Origin: Phialocephala subalpina
Lineage: Eukaryota; Ascomycota; Leotiomycetes; Helotiales; Mollisiaceae
Direction of reading: 5' to 3'
Length of the DNA: 64,000 nt
NCBI GenBank assembly: GCA_900073065.1
Contig: FJOG01000009.1
Span: 1,628,267 to 1,692,266 of the forward strand
The position numbers were made by a program, and so were the translations under genes. Positions 32,064 through 44,049 of this stretch are shown one piece after another. Position 1 is the first letter of the stretch; the number at the start of each line of letters is the position of its first letter. The notes under the pieces were generated by a model that saw only the letters and a program-made list of their open reading frames with translations, had not been told where the DNA came from and did no database searches.

Positions 32064-33852
32064 TTATGTCAGCATGCCGGAGGCGATCTCGGAAACTTCT
32101 TGGATGTCGGGGCCATCATGCGAGTTCTCGGGGGTGTTCTCATCTTCTTGCCCATTGTCGAACATGGTTGCAAACTCCTCACCAAGACCCTCATCGACCA
32201 TATCCTGCCGCACTTCCTGGGCCTCCCTCCTTGCTTCCTTCTTTCCAAGTCTAGCCCACCACCATTTGGCACGATAGAATAATCTGATTAGAGACCATGA
32301 AGACTTGATGGGTTCCTTACCGGTCCGGCCCCACTCCACGGGATATCGTCGGATCTCTTTCGCCCAATCCACGCCCTTCAATCTCTGTGATAGACAAAGT
32401 GTTTCTGCAATTTTCTATGTGACCTTGTCAAAACACTCGAATCCCGAGCTACCTTCATCGTAACTATGGATGTTGACATTAGTATCCGAAAATATAGTCT
32501 TGAACCCTTGCCTAGAAAATCAGCTTCCCAGTGAGCGTTGCTCGCCTCCACCCGAACTGCATAAAAAGGATTTGACTCATTCTCAGCTGCATCATTCCAA
32601 ATATATGGCCAGAATCTCGTTCATCTCGTACTAGCCTTTCCACTCATGTATTGGCTGTCAGGTAATTGGTGACACAGGCCTTCGATTGTGTGCCGGATCT
32701 GTAGTGCGCGAGCGCACGTTTGTAACCCATCAGCTCTATCCTCAGTTGCGCAACTTCTTCGAACAGTGGTGTCATCTCTCGCTTTCGATCGGCTGCCATT
32801 TGCCTCAGGCGGTCGATATTCTCTGATCGCATAGCGAGTAGATCGACATCGCTACCTACGTGCTGGCAGAGATCGTTGATATTCTTCCTGAACTTCTTGA
32901 ATTCCTTCATCCAAGCGGCTTCTTCGGGGCCAGCGACATCCCGCTCCGGTGTGGCCCTTTCCTTTCTCCCATTCAAAAGATATCGCATGAATGGAATCAG
33001 AGCGTAGACGATGTTGTGGTTCGGCTCCACCTCCGGTACCCTACCCATTTTCAAACGCATCTTGGTCTCGCGCAATACCACCATGGGCATGAGTATCAAG
33101 AAGGCCTGGAGCGCAGTCACAGGCGCCCGAATCTTGAGGATATTCTCGCCAGCATAGAATCACTAGTGACAATCAAGACTTTCTTGAGCGGCCAATTCTT
33201 TGAAGTCTTCCTTGCATTCATGGCCAACAATCTCGCAGACCTCCTTGCTTACTTCTGCAAGACCAAGAGCATACAACACCAGATTTTTATGATATTCATT
33301 GAGTGCCTGCTGCACGGAAAAGTGGTCGCGTCGAAAGGAGGCCAGCGATGAGAATAATTCGGTTCCCTTTTGCAGGCGATCATCTTCAGAAACTAGAAGT
33401 TCTTCGATAACACCTTCACATCCAACACCAACTTCAGCAGGAGGCAAAGTCGCTTCATGGATGCCGATACGATTGCCGCGGGTTTCCGGGTGATCGAAAT
33501 ATCCGTGAAGCTCTAGCCATCCTGGAACCTTGTCAGCATGTTCATAGACCGAATTTAGGGTGTATACTTCTCGAAGGCTGAAATTTTTTCTCGCTGGGTA
33601 GCAAAGTAGCAGGATTGCTGGGCAATTTTGACTGTATTTACGCAAAAGCTCAATTCAGTCTTTGCCCAAGTATTGAATATTTACTTGACCAAGGACTCAC
33701 CTGTCTCGACGGAGATAACAATGGGTGAATTGGCAAGAAAGGGACGAAAGCAAGGACGGCACAGAGTACGAGAAAGGCTAAGCTGCAAAGCGCAAATGTG
33801 ATCAAACCGAGGCCCATGACCATCTCAAGTGCTCAAAAATTGACAGGCTTGC
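32064..33852 (-). pseudogene. broken unrecognised gene with in-frame double stop
   Basis: A possible first exon near 33820-33710 encodes a hydrophobic N terminus and is followed by GTGAGT. From 33645 to 32644 a single frame of over 330 codons is interrupted only by adjacent TAG and TGA codons at about 33163-33158, with coherent protein-like sequence on both sides (LVSEDDRLQKGTELFSSLAS before; ENILKIRAPVTALQ after). A helical, charged segment follows (FKKFRKNINDLCQHVGSDVD). A further coding-like piece runs from 32381 to 32064. No in-phase intron removes the two stops. Signal or membrane anchor plus coiled coil is all that can be said. Confidence 0.45.
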
Positions 33853-34232
33853 AATGCAGTAATCTACCAAGGCAACCTGCATCCACTTACACTGGAGCTT
33901 TATGGAAAAGGCAGGAGCGCTCTTGCTGCCTTTTTATGCTAAATGTCAGATTGAAGTAGACCATCATGATGCTGGCATAGGCGCTTACCATGCAATCAAT
34001 CGAACGGCATTCAATATGACCTCAGCAAGTGTCATATGAACGATCTGTTGTTTGCCATGTACTCGAGATGGCCCATCTAAACTGGTCAAAGTTGAAGGTC
34101 AAGCGTTGTTTCGTTCGGTCTTCCACAGCCAATAGCAATAAATGACAACGCGGGCTAGCACCGTCATCTGTATAGTACATCCTTTCCGACGATGGAAACC
34201 CTGTATGGTGTGAAGGATATTCCTGCCAAAAA

Positions 34233-37200
34233 TCAAGCAATGACTGCGAACTGCTCCCCATCCAGCAATGTCTTCTCAGCCCAACTTTCACTCAGCCATC
34301 TCAGACTGACGATCCTGGGTATTCTTCCTCGTTTCCGTGAGATTTTCTCTCGCAATGCCTTGACTTGCTCCGAACTCGAGTCCGCCAGAACAAAATGTGT
34401 AATTGTGTCATCATCATCGCCCTCCGCAACAGTACCACCAGCAAACAGAAACTGACTCTTAGCGATCTGAAGATCAACGCTTGAGCCCTCCTCGTCGTCC
34501 CCAGCAGGCACAAATCGAGCCACACATCTCCTGAACATCGACCCAGGCAAGTCATCGAATCCTTTGCCGCGCTCTCCAAGTTCGAAGAGAAAGTTCGGAG
34601 CCGAGAATTCGGAGTTCTTCGGGTGAATCATGTTGTCTATGATGCGTTTGAGATCGTCGACGCTCACATCCCTCGCGTAGCTATCGCCATAATCATCAAT
34701 GGCTCCTTCGACGTTCTCTCGAATGTGCGGGAGCATATGAAACATATGGGTGGGCTCGAATGGAATCAAAAATCGTTGCCTCTCCGGTCCATCAATCTCA
34801 ACTTGCTTCAGGGCATCGAGTAGCCAAATGGGCTTCACGATGTTGGTTTGATTCTTCTTGATCAAACTCACGACCGAAACGACCCTTTTGTCGCCAATGA
34901 CAACAATGCCCTCCTCAGTTGGTTTTTGGATGATGTTGCCTCCGTTACTCTTAATTATCTGTTCGAGTTCCGCTTTCGATTTCTTGGGCTGCTGTACCAT
35001 GCCTTCTGTAACGCAGAAGGTCAGATTCTCGAAAGCCTTGGTTTGAGGTCCGGCGTATGGTGTTCTGATCTTGCTATCATTCCCAGCGATAACCAACTCT
35101 TTCTTCTGTCGCTTCGTGGCTCGTCTACTCATATCGACCTTCAACTCCTTGTTCTTAGAAGACTCCTCCTCAACACGATTCTTCAACTCGATGAATTCGT
35201 AGGTCGAAAGTGCTTCTCGCCAAGTCTTGTCATCTCTCAGCTTCTTGAAGCGCGGAAAACGTAGACTATATCTGAAGCCGTACTGGTCCGATGCGCCGAC
35301 AGAAGCTGCTTTGACTTCTAAGACAACAGAATCGCATGGCTTGATCCAAACGTCTGGCCTTTCTGCTTGTTTCTCGCCACCTCCTAGCACAATGAGATCA
35401 TTCGGGGGATTATTTCGGTCCCAATCGATCCATTTGCCCTCGGTTTTATGGTATATTCTGGCGTAATCTTCGGCTCTGAAGCCTCCACCAACCTTGAAGA
35501 ATGACAAGCATTTCATGGGATCGTCGCCTACAAATAGTAATGTCAGCAGAACCCTGCAAATGTTCCAAGATGTACTAACCAGCCTTGACCCTATTATCAT
35601 CTACACGGAGTCCACACAAAAAGGACGATAACGTCCCACCTCGATGACCTGAGCCATAAAATCCTCCTATCACAACGCAATCTAACGATTCTCCAAACTC
35701 AGTCATATACTCTGGCTTGACTTTCATCCAATCATCATTTCGACTATTCAGTCGATATAGGGATCGTGGATTCTTTAAGACAAGTCCTTCAGATGCTTCA
35801 GCAATGACTCTGTGCAGTTCGTCCTCGACCAGCTTTGCTTCCTTTGCAACTTGATACTTATGGATTTCGAGGCGCATTTCGACATTTCTGACTGAACGCT
35901 CAAGTGCGTTGCGTCGATCTCGCAGCGTGTAGTATGTGATGTCTTGGCCGTTCACATACAAGCAGTCAAACACCCGAAGCAAAGGTCTGTGCCCTGAACC
36001 CCCATATGGATTTCGCTGCTCGGATATGGCAGCTGTTTTGAGCGAGCCAAAGCCGACCATAGCATTTGTATTCGGGTCCCAGGTAATCATTTCGCCATCG
36101 AGAATGATGTTCTCAAGTTCTGGGTCGAATGCATCCTTGAGAAACCTAGTCAAAGACGAGTTCTCATCTTCGAGTCCATTGCCGTAAAGATATGTGTAGT
36201 CCTTGCCTTTCCGGGACCAGAAGCCAAATCTTCGTCCACCTTTGATGCTGGGGTCCGATTCCATGTGCAATTGCATCCTCTCTCCATCCAATTTCTCCTC
36301 GACCCAGAACTCCTTGTCCTTGTCCGTGCAGCCCATCTTAATGATCATCTGCGGAATGGTCTTCATCTGAAACTGGGCAAGTTGGGGCTGAAAGCATTCC
36401 ATCAAGGAGATCCCTCTTTTTTCTGCTTCGAGATTTATCTCCGGGTCCACCAAGTCCCAGCAAACACGCCTCAAGCTTGAGGAGACATTGAATAGCGCTT
36501 CGCCATCAGGATGCCATACCTTCAAGTCAAATCAGTATTTGTGTCTGCATGAGGACGAATCACTTACGTTGAGGAAAGTCTTCTCAGTAGCTCCAACCTT
36601 CATTTGTCGGAGAATGATTCGAATCAACCACTGGAGCTCTTCGGCGTTCATTCTGTTGTAGAACTCCTCGAAAATAGGCAGCTGCTCTTCCTCCTTCGAG
36701 ACGGCCGCGAGCTTGTCTAGAAGCTCATTGACTTCCGCAATTCGCATATCGCCAAAGCCTGTTCTTCTTGTTCTTGGGGAGAGGGCCTCATAGCATCTAC
36801 CTGCAAAATCTCCAGCCATGCGAGTCGCAGTGGTTCTGCCGGGTAGCTTCCAGTCGAGAAGGCTCCGCCCAGCATCCGAATCGGGGCTTATCTTCAACAT
36901 TTTGACTATAAGTTTACCCATCGCCTTCTCTTTGAGGCCGTACATAGGCCGGTCGCGATCTTTCTCCGGCAAGATGAGTCTAAGCGCGGGGTAGAAGTCG
37001 TTGCCAACATCATTGCGCCATCGAGAAATGAATCGAGAAATGATGTTTTGCCGCTGCTCGTGTGGAGATAGATTACTTGGCCCATGAGGGCCTTGCTTCT
37101 TACGAGCAACTTTGGGTCCAGTTGGGCGTGTCTTCATGTCATTGAGAGGGTCGAAGAGCGAAACAAGAAGCTCTTTAAACAGAGGAGTCTTGGAGTGATT

Positions 37201-37371
37201 TCGTGGTCGTTTTCCGTTGTCTCCACCATATCTGAGGAGTCAGCATGTTCCTTTTTGTGCCCTTCGGAGTACTTACTTCAGATCAAGCTCGTCCATGGTC
37301 ATTGACCCGTGGGAATATTGGATGAGGTCATCCTGTTCCGCTTCGTAATCAGGCTCTCGTTGGCTCGCCAT
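34233..37371 (-). CDS. LIG4: DNA ligase IV (non-homologous end joining)
   Basis: Four exons: 37371-37277, 37231-36568, 36519-35580 and 35527-34233, giving 997 aa, the usual fungal Lig4 length. The N-terminal DNA-binding domain is followed by the adenylation domain with the active-site lysine Lys329 in EEKLDGERMQ and further nucleotidyltransferase motifs (IILDGEMITWD, EGLVLKNPRSLY, DDWMKVKPEY). Next comes the OB fold (GGFYGSGHRGG, FPRFKKLRDDKTW). Two BRCT domains form the C terminus (about residues 640-740 and 860-997), separated by the Xrcc4-binding linker region (GDSYARDVSVDDL). It seals double-strand breaks with Ku and Lif1/Xrcc4. All key residues are present and all exon phases close, so it is intact despite broken genes on its 3' side. 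Confidence 0.97.
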
Positions 37372-38095
37372 TATGCTGTTCGCAATGGCATGGATCAATT
37401 CATCAGATCATTTTGTGGCCGACGCGCCTGAGTGTTCGATGTTGGAGGATGTGGTTGACGCGACGTGGTTGAGCTGACATTGGAGTCGCGTGGCATTAGG
37501 CACGAAAAATCGTGACTGCCCTGCAAGCTATACCCACTATCACGTGAAATTTCGCTTTGAAAGTCAACTTCTGAGAGGTTCGAATCGATCATTGGAAGAA
37601 TTGAGTTTCAGCATTTCAATTGTAAAATCAGAACAGGAACTATTGTAATTCATTAGGGAGTCGAGGTTTCAATAATTTGACTGTATCACGTGTAGACTCT
37701 TGATCCGCAGAGGCACCTTAGCAATTGAAGCTGGGGCTGAGAATAATGATGATAATGGTAAATTTCAACATAACTACATCGTTTTCTCTTGACCGGGCCC
37801 TTCCTCCGAAGCTGGAAGAGAAATATTCTTTCCTATGAATTGTGTCCTCTCAGTTGTGTAAAGTTGCTAAGGCGAAAGCTTTTCAACCTCCTATGTCTTC
37901 TTTTCCAGACAACCATTCTTCCGACCACCGTCTACCAGCAAGTTCTGGACCATCCGATACTCCTAAAAAGAGCGAGTGCTCAATTGTTGTGTAACCCCGC
38001 TATTCATTGTCTCAATATGTTCCGTCGTTCCCCGCGATCTCGAATAGACTTTCATTGGCCGCCAAGTTTCACTCGCCATGCTGTGTGCCTCGCAC

Positions 38096-38676
38096 NNNNN
38101 NNNNNNNNNNNNNNNNNNNNNNNNNNNNNNNNNNNNNNNNNNNNNNNNNNNNNNNNNNNNNNNNNNNNNNNNNNNNNNNNNNNNNNNNNNNNNNNNNNNN
38201 NNNNNNNNNNNNNNNNNNNNNNNNNNNNNNNNNNNNNNNNNNNNNNNNNNNNNNNNNNNNNNNNNNNNNNNNNNNNNNNNNNNNNNNNNNNNNNNNNNNN
38301 NNNNNNNNNNNNNNNNNNNNNNNNNNNNNNNNNNNNNNNNNNNNNNNNNNNNNNNNNNNNNNNNNNNNNNNNNNNNNNNNNNNNNNNNNNNNNNNNNNNN
38401 NNNNNNNNNNNNNNNNNNNNNNNNNNNNNNNNNNNNNNNNNNNNNNNNNNNNNNNNNNNNNNNNNNNNNNNNNNNNNNNNNNNNNNNNNNNNNNNNNNNN
38501 NNNNNNNNNNNNNNNNNNNNNNNNNNNNNNNNNNNNNNNNNNNNNNNNNNNNNNNNNNNNNNNNNNNNNNNNNNNNNNNNNNNNNNNNNNNNNNNNNNNN
38601 NNNNNNNNNNNNNNNNNNNNNNNNNNNNNNNNNNNNNNNNNNNNNNNNNNNNNNNNNNNNNNNNNNNNNNNNNNNN
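38096..38676. other. assembly gap (581 N)
   Basis: An uninterrupted run of N. Apparent long frames crossing it are artefacts. Flanks show no recognisable gene, so a collapsed repeat is a possible cause. Confidence 1.
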
Positions 38677-40930
38677 AAGGCAGAATCTTGGGGATTGACG
38701 CTGATTTCTTGCAACCCCTTTCGTACAGCATCTTTTTGTGTCGCCAACCTCGGGTGCCAACTTATTTCCGAGCACAAACATTATGAAGAGGATTTTTTGA
38801 TATTTTCACTTGGGAGTCTTTACTTGAAACTCTTCACGGTCATGCAAGTATTACCAATTGGCAATTCATAAGTTAGGACTCGCCCGCTTGAACGGGTGCA
38901 TCGAGAAGTGACTTTACCAAAGTTTAGCGTGGAAAGATTGAAAGTCAGCCAAACGGCTTCCGGAGTTAGGCATTGTCTAGACTTCCTTCGCCATTTATCA
39001 ATCTAATGGGTGTGTGCGAGCGCCACCATGTGACCACCTTCTGGAAGGACAAGGGAATATCAGGCTGAGTCATCTCTAATCCCGATTGGGCGGACAGAGG
39101 ATCTGACAGGTCGCTGATAAGAGGAAGATCGAATTGGCGACCTGCATGTTGAGAGGGTGTGCAGACACGATGAGATCTCATCTGTCGTGGTGTTGGGATG
39201 GCACACGTGAGGGCGTCTTGGTCCATCCTTTCGGGCCCTTGGGCAGCAAAGCAAGGCTTACGAAAGACCGAGAGCAGGTTTCATTTCTCTCCATTGATAT
39301 TCGCTGGCGGACGGAGGGCCGTAGAAGTGTCTCTGCCGGATTTCCGTCAGGACAGTTAATCCATGCCAAGAGTTCATTGAAAACCGGCCTTCCATAGTGG
39401 ATGATTTGCTGCTGCTTGGCCATCTTCTCCACATTCTTATATGGACATAGCTTGAGAGGTACCGATCACGGAGGCATGAAGACCTTCCTGCTCGAGGAGT
39501 AGGATAGCGGCCTCGGGCGATGGATTCGTTCTACATTTATTTCTTCGTTCTCGAGATTAACAAACGCATGCCGGGACACAGAGCAAAAGCGGTGAGGCTG
39601 CAGGTCGACGTGTTTGAGAAGACCCTGAGGCGTGTAAAATATTTTTCTTGCATACAAAAGCAACTCCGAGACTCCAAGTACCGCATGAGTACCGGCAAAC
39701 CTCAACACGGTGGGCTCTTGAGTGTGGAGAGCATAATTATCATCGTTCTCATTCGGCCCTTGGCTCTCCCCGAGTCAACTTGGCCGAAATGGACTGTAAT
39801 TAGTATTTTTAAGATGGAGCCGGCCTTATCGATCCCAGTCGCAGAGCCGAATCTCTGAATGGACCCTGCAAAGATGCGCCATGGCGGCATGCAAGATGCA
39901 GTCATAGTCATTTCTTCCTGTGGCCGAAGAATCCTGGTCGTCGTCGCAAACGCAGTGCAATGGTCATCGAATAACTCTAAATCCTCACCCTTTCTCACAG
40001 GCGCCGCCCAGCAGAGGTAACACATGAGGAATCAGGGAGCCAAAGTCTAATACCCCACGGTTTCGCGCGCTGGGTGTCAAACGGGATTGATTTCACGGCC
40101 GGTCAAGGCGATGATGGGAAAGGGATCCGTAACCGCATTTGTTTGCTCGATACAATCTTTGATTCAAAGTCAGCAGCAGAGTAGGAAGATGGGGGTACTA
40201 TCTCCTTTTTCCCCCCAGCCTTTTCATTTGTGCCAAAAGTCAGCCTACCATTCATAAAGTAGAGGAATAGCAATAGTCCCGCAAAAGAAGGAAGTCCATT
40301 GTAACTCTGTGAGATCTTACCTACTGTAAGATCATAGAATGTCTCCGTACCTTTTGTCCTGGCGAGAGCAGTAATAATACAAAGTATGATAGACAATAGT
40401 TACAGGCACCCGTCGTTTGATACTGTACTCTAGCAGGCTGCGGCGCCCTCATCCTGCCCCAACCTGCCCCAACCAGGTCGTGTGTCCTTCCGAAAGGACC
40501 CTTTTCTTATCAGCCACGAATAAGGTTCCTGCGGCCCCAGCCGATCAATCCTCCCTCACTCATCAACACCCACGTCCCCATCTTACGGACCAGCTGGCTT
40601 CTCTCTTTTCAACGCATTCACCCACGCAGGATCGCCTTTCAAATTTATCGACAAGAGTCAGCCCACGCCAGCAAAATACTCTCAGCCAGGCACATGCTGT
40701 TCGTTGAATAAATCCAAGAAATGCCTCCCCAGCTTGATCACCAAACTCAACTGTGCAGCGAACTCCTGGAGACAACATCAACAACCTTCCGATAAGGCTT
40801 CTGGAAGCACTCTCTTGTTGGCAGAGAGACCAACAATACAAGCATCCCATTTCGAGAATACCCGGTCCCAGTTTACGAAACTTGTCCCTGGATTTCCATC
40901 AAGTAATAGCTGAAGGATCCGGTTGGTAAA
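38677..40930. other. gene-poor region, possible minus-strand coding remnants
   Basis: No intact gene. On the minus strand, 40025-39702, 39708-39466 and 39432-39178 read somewhat like protein (for example ELLLYARKIFYTPQGLLK), but in different frames with stops between, and no domain is recognised. The part from about 40420 to 40930 is CT-rich and looks like the promoter/leader of the next plus-strand gene. Confidence 0.35.
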
Positions 40931-40963
40931 GGCAGGGTGCCGTACCTAGGCCTCGCAGTGACG

Positions 40964-42406
40964 ATGCTCCAACCAAGATCCTTTCTGTTCACTCGGCAGA
41001 ACACACCGAAAACAACAGATCACAAGCATGAACGACCTGTGGAGGAACGAAAGATCAGGCCAACTTCGAAGTCGAGTACGAAAGACATGTCTACCACGAC
41101 CACTATCACCGATACGAGACCGACCACACCTACCTCACCTGTCGTCATACCCATGCGAGGACATGCTTCCTACGAAAAACAGAATTCGCAAGTGAGAAAA
41201 GGACATCAGAATAGTAGGCGTGACTCTGCGAAGGCAGACCGACGAGCCCGAATCCATTCACCAGATGCGCTACCTCCTTCGGTCGCTGCGCTGCTTGCTA
41301 TTACGGCCATACCACAGAGGCAAAATGGTGGACGGAGTCGCAGTGGATCTGGGCAGAAGTTGACCGTCGATGCTATATTAAAACATACTGGAGAGTCCGA
41401 GAAGGATCTAGGATTGTCTCTTGGAAAGAGTCCGTTGGACCTTTTGCTGAGTCCTCCCGATGAGGACAAAGAGATGGCAGGCAGTGAGAACGGGCAGGAG
41501 TCAGTCATGTCTACTAGGACATTATCCAGCGATTCCATGCCTTCCTTGGACAACGAATCTATCGATGAAACGTCACCTTCTTTGGGGTCTTTGGTTACTC
41601 CAACATCTATGTCTCGAGGCAAGAGACCCACCCCTTCACGGAGAATACATTCACTTTCGTCGCCGCTTGAAACTTCAGAAGATCACCCATTACATGCACC
41701 GGAAATTGATGTGGACGAATTAGACTTTAGAGTCTTCCAGAAAACACCTTCAAAGGACGATGCCAGGTCTGATGTTGACGTCGCGACGCCTCCGCGCAGA
41801 TCAGCCTTCAAGTCGAATCTCACGGCTTCGCTACGAGCACTACGCAATGCCGCCAAATCATTTCAAACCCTCACGACGCCAATTATCCCACCAGATGACT
41901 TTCTTACAAGATCAATTATCACTATTGATCCACAGATCCCCTTCACTGATGAACGTATGCCTCCACGACTTGAGGACACTCCTACGCCAGCACTACGACG
42001 ATATCTCAACCCCACTACGAATGCCCCGATCGAGGCTCACGTTCCTTCATCACTTGCTCAAACCATGAGCTCTACACAATGTACCGCCTCCATTCAGATG
42101 CAGACATACAATGTCTCACGGTCTAAGAAGGGCACTTCGCCATCTGTCATCAGCAGACGTACTACCACGCAAGAAGCACCCATCGAGGTTGCTGCAAATC
42201 CACTAGCACGTCAAAGGGACATGCGCGAGAACAGCGACTTCATCCGAATGGCAGTCATGGAAATGCTGATGCGCAAGAAGGGCAAGTTGGATGACCAGAA
42301 GCCTGGCAGGGCAAAGTGGGCATTGCCACCGAGGAAGCCACCTACGAAACCCTACGAACGAGCTGCCAACGGAGTCCCAGTGAGGTGGATAGCGGTCACG
42401 CCCTGA
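40964..42406 (+). CDS. disordered fungal protein with conserved C-terminal block, function unknown
   Basis: Intronless; 480 aa from ATG 40964 (an in-frame ATG at 40937 would add nine residues). It is mostly Ser/Thr/Pro/Arg-rich and predicted disordered, with acidic patches and many SP/TP sites. Two segments look conserved: PDALPPSVAALLAITAIPQR with the following LTVDAILKHTGESEKDLGLS, and the C-terminal NSDFIRMAVMEMLMRKKGKL with DDQKPGRAKWALPPRKPP. I recall such endings in uncharacterised Pezizomycotina proteins but cannot name a family. Isolated by gene-poor flanks on both sides. Confidence 0.75.
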   Translation: MLQPRSFLFTRQNTPKTTDHKHERPVEERKIRPTSKSSTKDMSTTTTITDTRPTTPTSPVVIPMRGHASYEKQNSQVRKGHQNSRRDSAKADRRARIHSPDALPPSVAALLAITAIPQRQNGGRSRSGSGQKLTVDAILKHTGESEKDLGLSLGKSPLDLLLSPPDEDKEMAGSENGQESVMSTRTLSSDSMPSLDNESIDETSPSLGSLVTPTSMSRGKRPTPSRRIHSLSSPLETSEDHPLHAPEIDVDELDFRVFQKTPSKDDARSDVDVATPPRRSAFKSNLTASLRALRNAAKSFQTLTTPIIPPDDFLTRSIITIDPQIPFTDERMPPRLEDTPTPALRRYLNPTTNAPIEAHVPSSLAQTMSSTQCTASIQMQTYNVSRSKKGTSPSVISRRTTTQEAPIEVAANPLARQRDMRENSDFIRMAVMEMLMRKKGKLDDQKPGRAKWALPPRKPPTKPYERAANGVPVRWIAVTP

Positions 42407-44040
42407 ATTTATGGCATCAGCGTCAGGCCACGCGATCTCCTTCGAATCTCCGTCATGATATTATTATTAAACCATTGGCAACGACTTTCCTACGCATTTT
42501 CGACATTACGTACCACGAAACAGCATCCGCGCCTATGGAACGCATCCACTTCTTTAGAATGCCGACGTCTTCTGGAAGGAATTCGATCCACATTAAGGGA
42601 AGTCAAAATCCCATGAGGAAGGTTTTGCTCACTGCACCCCACTTTCGCTTGTAGCGGAGTCGCCCGCTGTTCGTGACACATCGAAATCCCGGCTCAAATC
42701 CCGCAATTTATTCCGTCGTGCCGGAGGTTTGGCTTTGGCTGAAATTGCTTTGTACTTCAAGAGGCAGGAGGCAGGAGGCAGGAGAACCCGAGAAGTCGAG
42801 GATAAACCTTTGGCAATCTTCATATTTCACATTTCCCGGAGATGGTCGGAGATCCATGATTCTCAGGGACTCGAGAAAGATCGTCAGGGCTCATGCCGAA
42901 TGCATCGACGCCTGAAGGGGTACAAGGATTCGCGACAGTCGCCTAAATTGATGCACACGAGTCAAAAATGCAGATTCCGAACGCCGTGTGCCTGGATTTC
43001 CCTTCTTTCGGATGACTGTCGTACGACCGGTGCAGCAAAACACCTATTTTCATGTGAAAGATAAGGACCCCTAAATTTTGATTGCGCGGTCATTTTTCGA
43101 TCTTTTGGAGAATTCAAGCGTTAGGGAGCAGGGGACGAGGCACAGACAGGGTTTGGGGTTGAAGTCGGTGAGGCAGGACTTGTACACGTGTTCGGAATTC
43201 GATCTCCTTCACAAGCTCACGCCGCGGCTATCAATCAATGCCAAATGGCCCCAAAAGGATCGACTATACTGGACAACCGGATTTTCTGTGGTTTCGAGTT
43301 GCACGAAGTTGGGATGGGTCAGCGAAGTCGGAAGAGTTTTGAGAGTGGGGAATTGGGACAACAGTACGAGAACAAGAGCGAGAATTATGCATAGCGTTTT
43401 GTTTTAGATTTGATTACGGAGTGTATGATTATATTTAGCGGTTGCATTTGGGACTTTGGGATTGGAAATGGGGTACGGTTGCATGGCCGGACTTAAACGG
43501 AGCAAAAGGATTACAGGTGTGATACCACTATCAAAGGTTTCTTTGGTCACTTTGGATGCATTACATAGAGGGCGAGGAAGGAGATGAGGAGATGAGAGAT
43601 TGCGAGAGATGAATTTGAGGAGTGTATACATGAGATTATGAAGGATAGAGAATCGACGAATACAATACACCCCGTTGCCCTCTTTCGGTGCCGCGAGTAC
43701 GGTTGAGAAGCTCGAGTGTGAAGGATGAAGACTTAGTGCAATTGCCCCAGCTATTGAAGGTCATTTTCCTTGTCGTTGTTGCGAAGATGGGGGTTTGAGT
43801 ATCGTGATCCTCGATATTTGTCAAGTGCCTTGCATCAACTGAAGTGCTTTCAAAGCAAGTTTTCAGGAATTGCATTACATCATGACAGAGCCCACTTTTT
43901 TTTCTGCTACACTCGAGCTGTAATGGCTTGGCGTCAAGAAAAGCTTGTGATATTGTGTATCTGAGTTTGAACTCGAATACTAGAGATGGTGTCTCGAGGT
44001 TTGAAGTGGCAATCACTCCTTCAGGAGATTTGAAAATCCT
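42407..44040. other. intergenic, nothing supported; short CAGGAGG-type repeat
   Basis: Contains a small imperfect tandem of GGCAGGA at about 42763-42783. Short frames on both strands are not convincing. The start of the 44-kb tandem array may extend weakly into the last 200 bp. Confidence 0.45.
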
Positions 44041-44049
44041 TTTGCGGGG

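Noticed and set aside
37789..38871. Several long frames spanning the N run
   Set aside because: They are open only because N codons are not stops.
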